Assembly: GCA_021776655.1 (NCBI GenBank)
Contig: JAJFFK010000037.1
Span: 128,815 to 192,814, forward strand
DNA length: 64,000 nucleotides
Source of the DNA: Henriciella sp.
GTDB taxonomy: Bacteria; Pseudomonadota; Alphaproteobacteria; Caulobacterales; Hyphomonadaceae
Direction: 5' to 3'
In this document: positions 7,281 through 17,667 of the stretch, piece after piece
Position numbering within the stretch: position 1 is the stretch's first letter
Layout: each line of letters opens with the position of its first letter
The notes under the pieces: generated by a model
Databases searched by the model: none
What the model was told of the DNA's origin: nothing
What the model saw: the letters and a program-made list of their open reading frames with translations, nothing else
Made by a program: the position numbers and the translations under genes

Positions 7281-9515
7281 TTACCCGCTAAACTTACCCG
7301 AACGCGGGAACCCACGCGGCGCATTTCGGCCGGCTTGGGCGCGTTTGCCGAGCCAGTCGCGCCATTCCGGGAAAGCCCGGTGGCGATCGCCGGTCATCAC
7401 GATCAGGCCATCCTCGCTGTCAAACACCATTGCGTCGGCGAGCTTGTCTTTGCCCTTATAGTTCTGCAATTTGACGCCCTTGCCGCGCCCCATCTCAGGC
7501 AGTTCCACGAGTGGATAGATCAGTAATTTCTTGTTCGTGCCAATCACCGCAACATGATCGCCGCGCGCAATCGAGCAGATTGAAAGGACCGCGCCGTCCG
7601 GGATATTGACGGCGGATTTGCCGGCTTTGCGGTTGGACTCTAGCTCTACCTCGGCAACGATAAAGCCATAACCTGCGCTTGACGCGACGATGCGTTTGCG
7701 TGTCCCGACGAGTTTGAACATTGTAACAATATCCACACTGTCTTCGAGATCAATCGAGATGCGGATCGGCTCGCCATGACCGCGCCCGCCCGGCAACTTG
7801 TCACAAGCCAGCGTGAAGGATCGTCCATCGCTGGCCATCAGGATCAGTTTGTCCGTGGTCAGCACTTCCTCGTGCAAGAAATAGCTGTCACCGTCCTTGA
7901 ACTTGGTGCTGGCCATATCGAGGCCATGCCCCTTCATGCCGCGAATCCAGCCCATCGAAGACAGAACAATCGTGATCGGTTCTTTCGGTTGTGACGCCTC
8001 TAGCGCGGCATCAAGATCAATCTCCGGCGCGTCGCCAAACACCGCGCGGCGACGGCCAAGATCAGTGTCCGGATCGAACGCCTCGCGCGCGGTGCGTAAT
8101 TCCTTCTTGACCTTGGTCCATTGGCGGCGTTCAGACCCGAGCATGGCAATGATAACGGAGCGCTCTTCGGAAAGGCTCTCGCGTTCCTTTCGGATCGCGA
8201 TCTCTTCGAGTTTGCGCAAGGCCCGCAAGCGCAGATTGAGGATCGCTTCGGCCTGAATGTCGGTGATGCCGAACCGGTCGATCATTTCCTGTTTCGGGTG
8301 ATCTTCCTCGCGGATGATGCGGATCACCTCGTCGATATTCAGGAAGGCGATCAGATACCCGTCGAGCAGGTGGAGACGTTTCTCGATCTTGTCGAGGCGA
8401 AATTGCGCGCGGCGATTGACGACTTCGCGGCGGTGATCGAGATAGGCTTTAAGCACCGGCTTCAGGCCCATCACTTGCGGCGCGCCCTTGTGCAACACGT
8501 TCATGTTCAGGCTGAAACGGTTTTCCAACTCGCTGAGCCTGTACAGGCTTTCCATCAGCACCTCTGGCTCAATCGCCCGCGAGCGTGGTTCAAGCACAAC
8601 CCGGATATCCTCGGCGCTTTCATCGCGGACATCGGCGAGCAATGGCGCGCGTTTATTGTCAATCAGTTCGGCCAGGCGTTCTATCAGTTTGGACTTTTGC
8701 ACATGGTACGGGATTTCTGTGACAATGACTTGCCATTGGCCGCGCCCAAGGTCTTCAACCTCCCATTTCGCCCGCATGCGGAAACTGCCACGCCCGGTCT
8801 CATAGGAATTGAGGATCGACTCTTTCGATTCGACAATCAGGCCGCCAGTCGGAAAATCTGGTCCCGGCATGACTTCGAGCAATTCTTCTGTCGTGGTCGA
8901 TGCCCGCTCAATCAGCAGGATAGCGGCGTCGATCACCTCGGCGACATTGTGCGGCGGGATCGACGTTGCCATGCCAACTGCGATGCCGGTTGCACCATTG
9001 GCCAGCAGGTTCGGGAACGCCGCAGGCAGCACGGCTGGCTCGCTGTCATTCTCATCATAGGTCGGTTTGAAATCGACCGCGTCTTCATCAAGCCCTTGCA
9101 GCAAGAGCGAAGCTGCCTCGGTCATCCGGCTTTCGGTATAGCGCATCGCGGCGGCGCTATCGCCATCTATATTGCCGAAATTGCCCTGCCCATCGACGAG
9201 CGGGTAGCGCACCGAAAAATCCTGGGCGAGACGCACCATCGTGTCATAGATCGAGGTGTCGCCGTGCGGGTGATAATTACCCATCACCTCACCAACCACT
9301 TTGGCGCATTTGCGATAGCCGCCTTCAGGGTTCAGCTTGAGCTCACGCATGCCGTACAGAATGCGCCGCTGCACAGGCTTCAAACCATCGCGGACATCGG
9401 GCAGGGCGCGTGAGGTGATCGTTGACAGGGCATAGGCAAGATACCGCTTACTCAGCGCTTCGCTGAGCGGTTCGTTGATAATACGGTCGTCTTCCGGTTC
9501 CATCAGATCTGACAT
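7281..9515 (-). CDS. parC: DNA topoisomerase IV subunit A
   Basis: 744 residues. The N-terminal breakage-reunion domain contains [19 protein letters not shown], the quinolone-determining stretch [10 protein letters not shown] (Thr-Ser and Asp at the usual resistance positions), and the catalytic Tyr in AMRYTESRM. The C-terminal half is the shorter beta-pinwheel of ParC without a GyrA box, which separates it from the gyrA product at 51394. Together with ParE (not in this window) it decatenates daughter chromosomes. The ATG at 9515 opens a [10 protein letters not shown] leader. The gene stands alone, divergent from the extensin-like gene across an 84-base gap. Confidence 0.96.
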   Translation of the reverse strand: MSDLMEPEDDRIINEPLSEALSKRYLAYALSTITSRALPDVRDGLKPVQRRILYGMRELKLNPEGGYRKCAKVVGEVMGNYHPHGDTSIYDTMVRLAQDFSVRYPLVDGQGNFGNIDGDSAAAMRYTESRMTEAASLLLQGLDEDAVDFKPTYDENDSEPAVLPAAFPNLLANGATGIAVGMATSIPPHNVAEVIDAAILLIERASTTTEELLEVMPGPDFPTGGLIVESKESILNSYETGRGSFRMRAKWEVEDLGRGQWQVIVTEIPYHVQKSKLIERLAELIDNKRAPLLADVRDESAEDIRVVLEPRSRAIEPEVLMESLYRLSELENRFSLNMNVLHKGAPQVMGLKPVLKAYLDHRREVVNRRAQFRLDKIEKRLHLLDGYLIAFLNIDEVIRIIREEDHPKQEMIDRFGITDIQAEAILNLRLRALRKLEEIAIRKERESLSEERSVIIAMLGSERRQWTKVKKELRTAREAFDPDTDLGRRRAVFGDAPEIDLDAALEASQPKEPITIVLSSMGWIRGMKGHGLDMASTKFKDGDSYFLHEEVLTTDKLILMASDGRSFTLACDKLPGGRGHGEPIRISIDLEDSVDIVTMFKLVGTRKRIVASSAGYGFIVAEVELESNRKAGKSAVNIPDGAVLSICSIARGDHVAVIGTNKKLLIYPLVELPEMGRGKGVKLQNYKGKDKLADAMVFDSEDGLIVMTGDRHRAFPEWRDWLGKRAQAGRNAPRGFPRSGKFSG

Positions 9516-9599
9516 TCGGGTCCCTGTACTCTGCTCCTGACGCGGTTTGGAATCACTGCGCCTATATACAGTTAACAGAAAACGGCTTTTGGTTAATGA

Positions 9600-10292
9600 A
9601 TGGACAACATGCGCCGACTGAAAATTATTTTGGGCGTCATCGCGGCGGCCACGCTGTTAGGGCTTGTACACGTCCTTTTACCGTCGCAGCATAATCCGTT
9701 TCGCCGTCCCGATCTGACCGAGCCGATGGGCCTGGCGACCTATGGCAAACTGACAAAATTGAAACGTGATGAGAGATTGTGCCGACAGGTTCTGAGTGCG
9801 GCAGGGGTCGAGTATTCCATCTTGCCGGCCGACGAGGCCGAAACATCATGCCGATTGGCTGAGACACTGGTGCTGGAACGCTCGCTGACGCCATACAATG
9901 CTACGCCCTTGCGAATGAGCTGTCATCAGATGGCTGCGCTGTACGTTTGGGAACGCAATATCGCACGGCCTCAAGCCGAGAAACTGTTCGGCTCGCCGCT
10001 GCGCCAGATCGAGACATATGGGACATTCAGTTGTCGCAATATCGCCGGAACCGCGACGCGCTCGCAGCATTCATATGCCAATGCGATCGATATTGCAGCT
10101 TTTGTTCTCGAAGACGGCCGCCGGATCAGTGTGCAAGATGATTGGCGCGCGCGTGATCGGTCCGGGAAATATCTCAAACGACTTCACAAGGGGGCGTGCC
10201 GCCTGTTTTCGGTCACGCTGGGGCCAGATTACAATGCGGCCCATGCCGATCATTTTCATCTCGACATGGGCCGCACTGAAGCGTGTGAATAA
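9600..10292 (+). CDS. extensin-like family protein
   Basis: 230 residues: a single N-terminal membrane segment (about residues 8-26), then the extensin-like C-terminal domain. The typical pattern is visible: paired cysteines, [15 protein letters not shown] near residue 160 and [10 protein letters not shown] near 220. The His/Asp arrangement resembles LAS-type (D-Ala-D-Ala carboxypeptidase) metallopeptidases, so a periplasmic cell-wall role is plausible but unproven. The ATG at 9600 is followed by a second in-frame ATG at 9609. The stop is five bases from the convergent small lipoprotein gene. Confidence 0.82.
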   Translation: MDNMRRLKIILGVIAAATLLGLVHVLLPSQHNPFRRPDLTEPMGLATYGKLTKLKRDERLCRQVLSAAGVEYSILPADEAETSCRLAETLVLERSLTPYNATPLRMSCHQMAALYVWERNIARPQAEKLFGSPLRQIETYGTFSCRNIAGTATRSQHSYANAIDIAAFVLEDGRRISVQDDWRARDRSGKYLKRLHKGACRLFSVTLGPDYNAAHADHFHLDMGRTEACE

Positions 10293-10297
10293 TACTG

Positions 10298-10495
10298 CTA
10301 ATCGCGGGAATGGCAGGTATAGCCGTCTTCGGTGACTTCCTTGACATAGCCTTCGCCGCCACAGACCCGCAATGCGGTTTCGGTATTGGTTGCGATCTCA
10401 TCGAGATCGCTATAATCACCGTCGGAAACGTGGATGCAGCCTGCAAGTGCAAGCAGGGTGATGGCGCTGCCGCCAATGAATAGTGCTTTTTTCAT
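10298..10495 (-). CDS. small putative lipoprotein
   Basis: 65 residues with a classic lipoprotein signal: Lys-Lys N-terminus, hydrophobic core and lipobox LAGC (Cys19). The mature part of about 46 residues is acidic and has two further cysteines (RVCGGEGY and YTCHSRD) that could form a disulphide. I do not recognise a family. A GAGG ribosome site precedes the ATG. The gene lies downstream of recO on the same strand with an 87-base gap, which contains a distant inverted repeat (ACCCTAT / ATAGGGT) of unknown meaning. Confidence 0.7.
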   Translation of the reverse strand: MKKALFIGGSAITLLALAGCIHVSDGDYSDLDEIATNTETALRVCGGEGYVKEVTEDGYTCHSRD

Positions 10496-10582
10496 ATCAG
10501 CCTCTTTGAACTGTTTGATTTACCCTATCCCTGAACAGATCCGGCATGGCGGTAGCGACATGAATAGGGTCTGAATGCTTGC

Positions 10583-11314
10583 TCATACATGTTGCAATAA
10601 GCGTTGAACCAGACGCACACGGATATCCGGCAGGCCGCGATGCACGGCGGCGAAGACTCTGCGGTCGAGGAAATGCCCGGTCAGGGCGAGGGCATCTCGA
10701 ATATCTTGCGCCGATGTCAGGGCCTTTGGGTCAATCAGAAAGCGCGGCAATGGCAGTAAGCGATCAACATACTCCGCCGCTTCAGACCCGCGCACGGCGC
10801 GCCCGGTATTGGGGGACACGTGGGTCAGACCATCATTGGCGCCGGATAGAGCGCAGGCCTCAAGATCAAGACCAAATCCGAGCGCTGACAGGACGCCAAG
10901 CTCCCATCTGGCATACAGCGCTGGCCAAACCGGCCAGGCCTCTAACGCATCGAGCAGGACCGTGCTGGGATCATACAGCGCAGATCCGCCCGCATCGCCC
11001 TCATCTATGGCATTGCGTAGAAGTGACGTGATGGTTGAAATCGCGATCAGGGCATCGGCGCTATCGAGGCGTTGGGCGGCGCGGCTGGTGCTGACTTCTG
11101 CGGTCTCGAACCGGCCAAGTTGTTCTTCGAGGCGGCCCGTCCAGGCGACGCTGACAGTGTTCCCGGGTTCATATTGGCCGCGCTTCTTGCGGCTCGCCCC
11201 ACCATAGATCAGGCCGGAGCGTCGGCCTCTGGTCGCGGTCAACACGTCGAGAATCAGGCCGCCTTCGCCAAACCGGCGTCCGCCCAGGATCAGAGCTTCA
11301 TCACGCCATTGCAT
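10583..11314 (-). CDS. recO: DNA repair protein RecO
   Basis: 243 residues with the RecO layout: an N-terminal OB-fold starting WRDEALILGGRRFGEGG, and a helical C-terminal domain ending in RLVQRLLQHV. RecO helps load RecA onto SSB-coated DNA within the RecFOR pathway. It is the last gene of the rpoZ-to-recO minus-strand run, 142 bases after era, with a palindromic repeat in that gap. The zinc-finger cysteines seen in some RecO proteins are not evident. The assignment rests on length, N-terminal signature and position after era. Confidence 0.9.
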   Translation of the reverse strand: MQWRDEALILGGRRFGEGGLILDVLTATRGRRSGLIYGGASRKKRGQYEPGNTVSVAWTGRLEEQLGRFETAEVSTSRAAQRLDSADALIAISTITSLLRNAIDEGDAGGSALYDPSTVLLDALEAWPVWPALYARWELGVLSALGFGLDLEACALSGANDGLTHVSPNTGRAVRGSEAAEYVDRLLPLPRFLIDPKALTSAQDIRDALALTGHFLDRRVFAAVHRGLPDIRVRLVQRLLQHV

Positions 11315-11364
11315 GGATTACTGGCCTCCTCGATTAGCTCCGTTTTGCCAGCGCAGGCCGGCAC

Positions 11365-11430
11365 CCATGGCGGCTGGGATCGAAAGCGGAATTTCATTTC
11401 AACCGCCATGGACCCCAGCCTTCGCTGGGG
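11365..11430. repeat. palindromic repeat element between era and recO
   Basis: Two dyads sit side by side. CCATGGCGG (11365-11373) pairs with CCGCCATGG (11403-11411), and CCCCAGC (11413-11419) pairs with GCTGGGG (11424-11430) around a CTTC loop. The arrangement resembles the intergenic repetitive palindromic elements of alphaproteobacteria. It could fold in the era-recO transcript. Confidence 0.6.
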
Positions 11431-11456
11431 AAACGGGGAAAACAGAACGGCCCAAT

Positions 11457-12428
11457 TTAAACATCAAACTCCAGGCCGTAAGCGGTATAGGATTCGCGGC
11501 GTTCCATCCATTTTGGATCGACCTTGACGAACAGCATCAGGTGCACGGTTTGGCCGAGCATCTCAGTCAGGTCTTCGCGTGCAGCCTTGCCAATCGCCTT
11601 GATCGACGCGCCGCCTTTGCCGAGCACCATGCCTTTATGTGATTCACGCGCAATGATGATGGCCTGGCGGATTTTGACCGAGCCATTGTCAAACTGTTCC
11701 CAGCTCTCGGTTTCGACCATCAGCTGATAAGGCAGTTCCTGATGCAGGCGCAGCATCAATTTCTCACGCGTGACCTCGGCGGCGAGCAGGCGCATTGGCA
11801 GGTCGGCGGTCTGGTCTGGCGGGTACATGGCCGGGCCTTCCGGCATCAGTGAGGCGAGTTTCTCGGTGAGGTGCGCGACCCCGTCGCCGTTGAGAGCCGA
11901 GAGCATGAAAATCTCGTCGTAAACGCCAGAGGCGCGCAACTCGTCCATGATCGGCAGGACTTTATCGTGCGGAAACAGGTCAATCTTGTTGAGCGCGAGC
12001 AGGGCTTTGCGTCCAGTCTCATGCAGCGTTGCCATCACCCGGCGGTCATCTTCCACCGACAAGCGTTCAGCCGCGCTGGCTTTGTTTTCGAGGGCAGCAA
12101 CCCAAGCGGCTGCGTCAATCAGATGGACAACCGCATCGGCGTCATTGGCGCCGACCCAGGCGGCCTTGACCATCGCCCGGTCGAGCCGCTTCTTGGCCCG
12201 GAATATGCCCGGCGTATCGACCAGAACGATCTGTGCAGTACCGTGATGGGCAACGCCGCAAATTGGGAAGCGTGTGGTCTGAACCTTGTGTGTCACGATC
12301 GCGATCTTGGTGCCAACCAGATGATTGACCAGTGTCGATTTACCGGCATTCGGCGCACCAATAATTGCGGTAAACCCGGCGCGCTTGATGGTGCTGGTTT
12401 CGGGGATGAGGGGCGTAATTTCAGTCAT
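11457..12428 (-). CDS. era: GTPase Era, 16S rRNA maturation
   Basis: 323 residues. The GTPase domain has G1 GAPNAGKS (about 24-31), the effector stretch THKVQTTR, G3 DTPG, and G4 NKID. The C-terminal KH RNA-binding domain carries GKGGASIKAIGKAAREDL. Era binds the 3' end of 16S rRNA and checks small-subunit assembly at the membrane side of the cytoplasm. Its start overlaps the 3' end of rnc by eight bases, the common rnc-era coupling, which suggests translational coupling and joint control of rRNA processing. Confidence 0.96.
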   Translation of the reverse strand: MTEITPLIPETSTIKRAGFTAIIGAPNAGKSTLVNHLVGTKIAIVTHKVQTTRFPICGVAHHGTAQIVLVDTPGIFRAKKRLDRAMVKAAWVGANDADAVVHLIDAAAWVAALENKASAAERLSVEDDRRVMATLHETGRKALLALNKIDLFPHDKVLPIMDELRASGVYDEIFMLSALNGDGVAHLTEKLASLMPEGPAMYPPDQTADLPMRLLAAEVTREKLMLRLHQELPYQLMVETESWEQFDNGSVKIRQAIIIARESHKGMVLGKGGASIKAIGKAAREDLTEMLGQTVHLMLFVKVDPKWMERRESYTAYGLEFDV

Positions 12429-13188
12429 TTGTGTCCAGTTTTTCCAGCAAGGCGGCGGCGGCCGCTTTCTCTGCCTCTTGTTTGTTTCCGCCTGTCGCGA
12501 TCGCGGCTGCGTGTCCGTCTACACTGGCTTCGATGGTAAAAACAGGGGCGTGTGGCGGGCCGTCCTGGTTGAGAGTTGTATACACAGCGTAAGCGGCCTG
12601 GTTGGCCCCGCACCAATCGCTGAGCTGGGTTTTGGGGTTTTCTGATTCGCGCGGCGGGGTATCGATCGTATCAAACACCCAGCAGCGTTTGATAAAGCCT
12701 TCCGCCGCTTTCAGTCCGCTATCATTGTAGATGGCGGCGATCAGCGACTCAACCGCGTCAGCTACAGGTTTATCGTAATGGCCGGATATATTGTTACGCA
12801 TCGAGCTGTCGAAAAACAGATAATCGCGCAAGCCGAAACCTGTCCCGACTTTGCCGCATGTCTCGCCGCTGACCAGCGTATGAAACAGCTTGGTCAAATG
12901 CCCTTCGCGTTCTTTTGGGTATTTCGTGATCAACAGCTCGGCCATGACCAGACCCAGCACGCGGTCGCCAAGGAATTCCAGGCGCTGGTTCGAAAATTGC
13001 GCGCCGCCGTGATAATCGTCGATCAGGCTGGGATGGGTCAGCGCGCGGGTCAGCAGGGCTTCGTCCTTGAATGTGTACCCAATTGCGGCTTCCAACGTCT
13101 TGCGCTGCTTGGCGTTTAGTGTTGGACGCTTTTTGGCCTTGGCAGGCGCGCGCAGACGGGTGCGTTTTGGGCGGGCAGGTTTTTTCAT
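12421..13188 (-). CDS. rnc: ribonuclease III
   Basis: 255 residues. The catalytic domain shows the RNase III signature [14 protein letters not shown] (about residues 66-79) and [12 protein letters not shown] with the second acidic cluster. The C-terminal double-stranded RNA-binding domain ends in [14 protein letters not shown]. The Gln at the position of E. coli Glu38 is, to my knowledge, usual in alphaproteobacteria. A basic N-terminal extension of about 25 Lys/Arg/Pro/Ala residues precedes the domain. It processes rRNA precursors and structured mRNA. It follows acpS directly (four-base overlap); the lepB gene often found between these two is absent. Confidence 0.95.
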   Translation of the reverse strand: MKKPARPKRTRLRAPAKAKKRPTLNAKQRKTLEAAIGYTFKDEALLTRALTHPSLIDDYHGGAQFSNQRLEFLGDRVLGLVMAELLITKYPKEREGHLTKLFHTLVSGETCGKVGTGFGLRDYLFFDSSMRNNISGHYDKPVADAVESLIAAIYNDSGLKAAEGFIKRCWVFDTIDTPPRESENPKTQLSDWCGANQAAYAVYTTLNQDGPPHAPVFTIEASVDGHAAAIATGGNKQEAEKAAAAALLEKLDTND

Positions 13189-13586
13189 GCTGGCAGCGCC
13201 TCAATGATCACCGATGCTTCAGCCCAAGGATGGTCATCGGTCATGGTCAGATGGACCTCTGCGACATGGCCCTCCGGGATCAGTTCGAGCAGGCGGGTCG
13301 CAGCGCCGCCGGTCAGTTTGAGAGTTGGTTTGCCGCTGCGCAGATTGACCACTTCAATATGTTTCCAATGCACGCCGTGACGTGGAACCCCGGTGCCGAG
13401 TGCCTTGGCGCAGGCCTCTTTGGCGGCCCAGCGTTTGGCATACGTCTCAGCGGTGCGGCGGCGCTTGCGGGCCTTGGCAATCTCGCCTGCGGTAAAGCAG
13501 CGTGTCTCAAACCGTTCACCAAACCGCTCCAACGAGCTGGCAATACGGTCAATATTGCAGAGATCATTACCAATCCCGATAATCAT
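13185..13586 (-). CDS. acpS: holo-[acyl-carrier-protein] synthase
   Basis: 133 residues, the usual AcpS length. The motifs are [12 protein letters not shown] at the N-terminus (Asp8 binds Mg) and [15 protein letters not shown] near residue 57 (Glu57 and Lys region for CoA and metal). The enzyme transfers 4'-phosphopantetheine from CoA to acyl carrier protein, switching on fatty acid synthesis. The gene overlaps pdxJ upstream and rnc downstream by four bases each (ATGA type), so it is translated as part of the housekeeping operon. Confidence 0.95.
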   Translation of the reverse strand: MIIGIGNDLCNIDRIASSLERFGERFETRCFTAGEIAKARKRRRTAETYAKRWAAKEACAKALGTGVPRHGVHWKHIEVVNLRSGKPTLKLTGGAATRLLELIPEGHVAEVHLTMTDDHPWAEASVIIEALPA

Positions 13587-14341
13587 GATGGCTCACCTGG
13601 TGGTCTGGCCTCATCCATCAGGCGGCGCATCTCGCGCACGGCACCATCGAGCCCGACAAAGATCGCTTCGCCCATCAGGAAATGACCAATGTTCAATTCA
13701 GTAATTTCAGGGATCGCGGCGACCGGGATCACCGTGTCAAAGGTCAGGCCATGGCCAGCTTGCGGCTCAATCCCAAGCGCAACAGCTTGGCGCGCGCAAT
13801 CGGCGATCCGCTCCAATTCCGCCGCCGCCAGTTCGCCTTCGCCAGCTTGGCACATCTCTACATAGCGCCCGGTATGAAACTCGGTGATGTCCGCGCCCAT
13901 ACGGCTGGCGGCGATGACTTGTACCGGGTCAGCTTCGATAAACAGGGACACACGGCTGCCATTGGCCTGCAATTCACGGATCAGCGGCGTCAGCTTGTTA
14001 TGTTCGCGCGCCGCATTCAATCCGCCTTCGGTGGTTCGTTCTTCACGTTTCTCAGGCACAAACATGACGGTTTGCGGTTTGTAATCCATGGCAATGACAT
14101 GCATCTCTTCTGTGGCGGCCATTTCCATATTCAGGGGTAAATGCGTCGATGCACGGATGGCGGCAAGGTCGGGATCGACGATATGTCGCCGGTCCTCGCG
14201 CAGATGGAAGGTGATGCCGTCGGCACCAGCAGCGGTGGCGATTTTTGCCGCGCGTGCCGGATCAGGATGCTCGCCGCCACGCGCATTGCGGATGGTTGCA
14301 ACGTGATCGATGTTGACGCCGAGGCGGATACGCCCCGTCAC
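13583..14341 (-). CDS. pdxJ: pyridoxine 5'-phosphate synthase
   Basis: 252 residues, a TIM barrel with the PdxJ signatures [18 protein letters not shown] (residues 5-22), [16 protein letters not shown] (about 39-54) and an FIEADPVQV segment. It condenses 1-deoxyxylulose 5-phosphate with 3-amino-2-oxopropyl phosphate to make vitamin B6. It overlaps the stop of pyrE by four bases and the start of acpS by four. The pdxJ-acpS pair is widely conserved in proteobacteria. Confidence 0.96.
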   Translation of the reverse strand: MTGRIRLGVNIDHVATIRNARGGEHPDPARAAKIATAAGADGITFHLREDRRHIVDPDLAAIRASTHLPLNMEMAATEEMHVIAMDYKPQTVMFVPEKREERTTEGGLNAAREHNKLTPLIRELQANGSRVSLFIEADPVQVIAASRMGADITEFHTGRYVEMCQAGEGELAAAELERIADCARQAVALGIEPQAGHGLTFDTVIPVAAIPEITELNIGHFLMGEAIFVGLDGAVREMRRLMDEARPPGEPS

Positions 14342-14922
14342 CTGGCCAGCCCTCGGCTGCCGGGTTTGTAGGCTGGTATGTCTTTCAATTCAGGCGGCAG
14401 GTCGTCTTTGTCGAAATCAGGAAATTTCATGGACGCGAGCGCGATAAGTTTACAGCCGACATCAGCGTCGCCGCCGGATCGGTCAATGATACATGACCCG
14501 CCGACCAGCGTACCGGGCAGCTGGTTTAGGGAGTTCACCGTTTCCAGGAATGACAGCCCGGTGGTAACAATATCTTCGGCGATCAGAACCCGGTCGGTGG
14601 GTTTGATCTCAAAGCTGCGGCGCAGTTCAAACTCGCCCTCGACGCGTTCAACAAACACCGCGCGGCAACCAAGATGGCGGGCCAGTTCGTAAGACGGGAT
14701 GACCCCGCCCATGGCCGGGCCAACCACAACGTCAATCTCACCCAGCTCTGCGCGAATTTTCGTTGCCAGTGCGCTGCACAGTTTCGACGATAGCTCTGGC
14801 TCAGAGAAGACCAGAGCCTTCTGAAGGAAGATCGGGCTGCGCCGCCCTGAGGACAGGATGAAATGGCCTTCGAGCAAGGCCCCGGCCTCACGAAAGACAT
14901 CCAGAACTTGTTGATTATTCAA
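14338..14922 (-). CDS. pyrE: orotate phosphoribosyltransferase
   Basis: 194 residues from the start I prefer. The PRPP-binding motif is [11 protein letters not shown], and KALVF plus GPAMGGVIP match the OPRT fold. It makes OMP from orotate and PRPP in UMP synthesis. I chose TTG 14922 because GGAGGA (14936-14931) lies eight bases upstream and the protein then starts [10 protein letters not shown], aligning with family N-termini. GTG 14928 is too close to that site and the longer frame from 14955 adds an unlikely leader. The start overlaps the rsh stop by eight bases, so translation is probably coupled. Confidence 0.92.
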   Translation of the reverse strand: MNNQQVLDVFREAGALLEGHFILSSGRRSPIFLQKALVFSEPELSSKLCSALATKIRAELGEIDVVVGPAMGGVIPSYELARHLGCRAVFVERVEGEFELRRSFEIKPTDRVLIAEDIVTTGLSFLETVNSLNQLPGTLVGGSCIIDRSGGDADVGCKLIALASMKFPDFDKDDLPPELKDIPAYKPGSRGLAR

Positions 14923-17161
14923 ACTCACTCTCCTCCAGCCGCTCGACACGCTCAACCACTGCTAGCGCGCGCAAAGCCGCTTTGATCTGTTCCAGATGGC
15001 GTAGATCCTCGACCTCGATGTCAAATACAAGGTCGATGAATTGGCCGGAGCGTTCATGCGTGGTCACGCCAATAATGTTTCCGCCAGCTTGCGCCACCGC
15101 AGAACATTGCTGGGCCAGCACGCCCTGATTGTCTGCTGCCGTTACGATAATCCGCCCGACCGCCCGCACGCCGCTCTTGGCAAGTTCCGTCCATTGCAGA
15201 TCGACCCAAAGCTCAGGGCGGTCCTCATGCGCGGCGACTGTGCCGCAATAGATTGTATGCACGACCAGTCCTCGGTCTGCTTCCCGTAGGCCAATAATCC
15301 GGTCGCCGGGTAAAGGATGGCAGCAATCGCCAAGATGCAATGTCACGCCTGGCGTCAGGTTTTTGCCCGCAATCATTGTCGCGGCGTGCTGATCGTCGAG
15401 GGCTAGTCGCTCACTAGCATTATCGTCTAATTCAACGCCAGGAAAGGCGATTTTGATGATGTGCGCGACCTCTTCATGGCTGCGCCCAAGCGCTTCGAAC
15501 ATCGCCGAAACGCCGTCAAATCCGGCGCGCTCGGCGATCTTGCGCATATCAACCCCAACTGGATCAATCTCAACCTGTCTTAAGCCACGTTCCAGCATGT
15601 TGCGTCCAAGATTGGCGAATTCCAGTGTTTCGCGTTCCCGTCTGAGCCTGCGTTGTGCGGCGCGCGCGCGCCCGGTTACGGTCAGGGTTTCATAGCCTCG
15701 CACAGGTTGCGGGACGTCATGGCGCAGGATCTCAACAACATCGCCATTTTGCAGCGGGGTCCGCATGTTGCGCGCGACGCCGTTGATATTGGCACCTTCG
15801 CACGTATCGCCAACCATCGTGTGAACCGCGTACGCGAAATCCAGCGGCATTGAGCCAGCCGGGAGAAGCACAAGCTGTCCCTTTGGAGTGAAGGCGAAAA
15901 CGTGCGTTCGGTACATTTCCATTTTCGCATGTTCGAGGAAATCCTCCGCGTCGCTGCCATGCGATAGAAGGTCACCGAACGCGCGTAAGTTTGCCGCTGG
16001 ATCAAGCCCGGCGGCTTTCGAGGATTCCGCGTCAAACTCATATGCGCTGCTCTTGTAGTTCCAGTGCGCCGCCACCCCGCGTTCGGCGGTATCATTCATA
16101 CCCTCGGTGCGTATTTGCAGCTCTACCAGGCGATTCCCGCTGGCGCGAACGGTCGTGTGGACGGAGGCATAGCCATTGGGTTTAGGCACGGAAATGAAGT
16201 CACGAAATCGATCTGGCAGGCAGGCCCACTCAGTATGAAAAGCGCCAAGCGCCTGATAGCATTCCGGCACGGTATCTGTGATAATTCGAAACCCGAAAAT
16301 ATCAGCAACATCGCGGAACCGGATCGACTTTTTCTCCAGTTTTCGCCAGATCGAATATGGCTCTTTGCGCCGCCCCCGAATGCGACATGCAATGTTCTCG
16401 CGCTCCATAATCTCTGCGATCGCCGTTCGAATGCGATCAAGATCATCCTTGTTCTCGGACTCAAGCACTTCAATCTGCTTGAGTATTTGCTCTCGCGCCT
16501 CCGGGTTGAGATACTGAAACGCAATATCTTCCATTTCCGAGGCGACATAATGCAGCCCGATCCGGCGGGCGAGTGGGGCATAGAGGTCCATCGTTTCGCG
16601 CGAGACCCGGCGCCGGGCTTCAACATTTTTCTTGTATTGAAGCGTGCGCATATTGTGCAATCGGTCAGCGAGTTTGACCAATAAGACCCGAACATCATTG
16701 ACAGTGGCCAGAATGAATTTCTGGAAGTTTTCAGCTTGCTTGGAGGCTTCGCTGCGGTAATGCAGTTGGCCCAGCTTGGTCACGCCGTCGACCAGCTCGG
16801 CGACATCCTTGCCGAAGTCATTTCGAATGTCGACAAGCTCGACATCGTCACAGTCTTCGACTGTATCGTGTAGCAATCCGGCCATGATGGTCGCTTGATC
16901 AAGGCGAATGGAGCTGAGCAGCGTCGCAACCCGAACCGGGTGCGAATAATAAGGATCGCCGGATTGGCGCAGCTGGTCGCCGTGCTTTTCGCGCGCAAAA
17001 TCATACGCGTGCAGCAAGAGCTCACGATCTGCATCTTTCTGGTAGGACAGAACCGTATCAGCCAGCTCTTCGCGGCTTAATAGGGGTTCGTCATCACGAA
17101 GCCCGCGCGGCGGTAATGAGGCGCGCGACCGATCCTCAAATCTGGCGGTCGCTGGGGTCAT
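14915..17161 (-). CDS. rsh: bifunctional (p)ppGpp synthetase/hydrolase (RelA/SpoT homologue)
   Basis: 748 residues with all four Rsh domains in order. First is the HD hydrolase domain (His74, and His98-Asp99 in GLLHDTVED). The synthetase domain has [23 protein letters not shown] and [11 protein letters not shown]. The TGS domain is near residues 405-465 and a C-terminal ACT domain is present. Both hydrolase and synthetase motifs look intact, as expected for the single long alarmone enzyme of alphaproteobacteria. It follows rpoZ by six bases and overlaps pyrE. Coupling the stringent response with the RNA polymerase omega subunit gene is a well-known arrangement. Confidence 0.95.
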   Translation of the reverse strand: MTPATARFEDRSRASLPPRGLRDDEPLLSREELADTVLSYQKDADRELLLHAYDFAREKHGDQLRQSGDPYYSHPVRVATLLSSIRLDQATIMAGLLHDTVEDCDDVELVDIRNDFGKDVAELVDGVTKLGQLHYRSEASKQAENFQKFILATVNDVRVLLVKLADRLHNMRTLQYKKNVEARRRVSRETMDLYAPLARRIGLHYVASEMEDIAFQYLNPEAREQILKQIEVLESENKDDLDRIRTAIAEIMERENIACRIRGRRKEPYSIWRKLEKKSIRFRDVADIFGFRIITDTVPECYQALGAFHTEWACLPDRFRDFISVPKPNGYASVHTTVRASGNRLVELQIRTEGMNDTAERGVAAHWNYKSSAYEFDAESSKAAGLDPAANLRAFGDLLSHGSDAEDFLEHAKMEMYRTHVFAFTPKGQLVLLPAGSMPLDFAYAVHTMVGDTCEGANINGVARNMRTPLQNGDVVEILRHDVPQPVRGYETLTVTGRARAAQRRLRRERETLEFANLGRNMLERGLRQVEIDPVGVDMRKIAERAGFDGVSAMFEALGRSHEEVAHIIKIAFPGVELDDNASERLALDDQHAATMIAGKNLTPGVTLHLGDCCHPLPGDRIIGLREADRGLVVHTIYCGTVAAHEDRPELWVDLQWTELAKSGVRAVGRIIVTAADNQGVLAQQCSAVAQAGGNIIGVTTHERSGQFIDLVFDIEVEDLRHLEQIKAALRALAVVERVERLEESEFE

Positions 17162-17167
17162 GGCTGC

Positions 17168-17518
17168 CTATAGTCGGTCGTCGCGACCAGACTCCAATTC
17201 GGCCTGATAGGCGCGCATAACATCATCTTCGGTGGCCACAGGTGCGGTTTCAAGAGCGATGCGATCTGCTTCGCGCTCTTCTTCGTCACCTGGGCGGACT
17301 TCCTGAAGATCAGCGATCAAGGCTTCCTTGACGGCTTTCAGATCAACACTGCGCTCAGCGATTTCGCGTAAGGAGACAACTGGATCCTTATCATTGTCGC
17401 GGTCAACGGTGAGCGGAGACCCTTCGCGGATCATGCGCGCGCGCTGTGCCGCAATGAGGATCAAGTCAAAACGGTTTGGAATTTGCTCAGCGCAATCTTC
17501 AACAGTGACACGGGCCAT
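17168..17518 (-). CDS. rpoZ: RNA polymerase omega subunit
   Basis: 116 residues. It opens with [19 protein letters not shown], the conserved omega start, and continues with [11 protein letters not shown]. The C-terminal tail is acidic and longer than in E. coli, as is common in alphaproteobacteria. Omega binds the beta-prime C-terminus, helps assemble RNA polymerase and forms part of one ppGpp site. It is the first gene of the rpoZ-rsh-pyrE-pdxJ-acpS-rnc-era-recO run. An AGGAG ribosome site precedes the ATG, and a good sigma-70 promoter lies just upstream. Confidence 0.95.
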   Translation of the reverse strand: MARVTVEDCAEQIPNRFDLILIAAQRARMIREGSPLTVDRDNDKDPVVSLREIAERSVDLKAVKEALIADLQEVRPGDEEEREADRIALETAPVATEDDVMRAYQAELESGRDDRL

Positions 17519-17539
17519 AGAATTCTCCTGTAGCTGGAC

Positions 17540-17568
17540 CTTATATGCGCCGCAGCACGCGTGCGCAA
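17540..17568 (-). promoter_or_regulatory. sigma-70-type promoter of the rpoZ operon
   Basis: On the minus strand TTGCGC (17568 to 17563) and TATAAG (17545 to 17540) are separated by 17 bases, 21 bases before the rpoZ ATG. Both boxes are close to the housekeeping consensus. It probably drives the operon down to at least pyrE. Confidence 0.6.
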
Positions 17569-17667
17569 CCCGGATTTACACTGAAAATTGCACGCATTTA
17601 CGGCGCGCCAAATTGATGCAAAACCGGAGTAGATCAGTGGGTTGGAACGACCTGTAAGGATATCGAA

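Noticed and set aside
8121-9413. 430-codon open frame on the plus strand
   Set aside because: It is antisense to parC, whose motifs are unmistakable, and shows no known domain.
10522-10572. ACCCTAT / ATAGGGT inverted repeat between recO and the small lipoprotein gene
   Set aside because: The arms are 7 bases and more than 30 bases apart, which can arise by chance.
12610-13188. Glu-to-Gln change in the RNase III signature
   Set aside because: Gln at this position is, to my knowledge, normal in alphaproteobacterial RNase III; the other acidic residues are intact.
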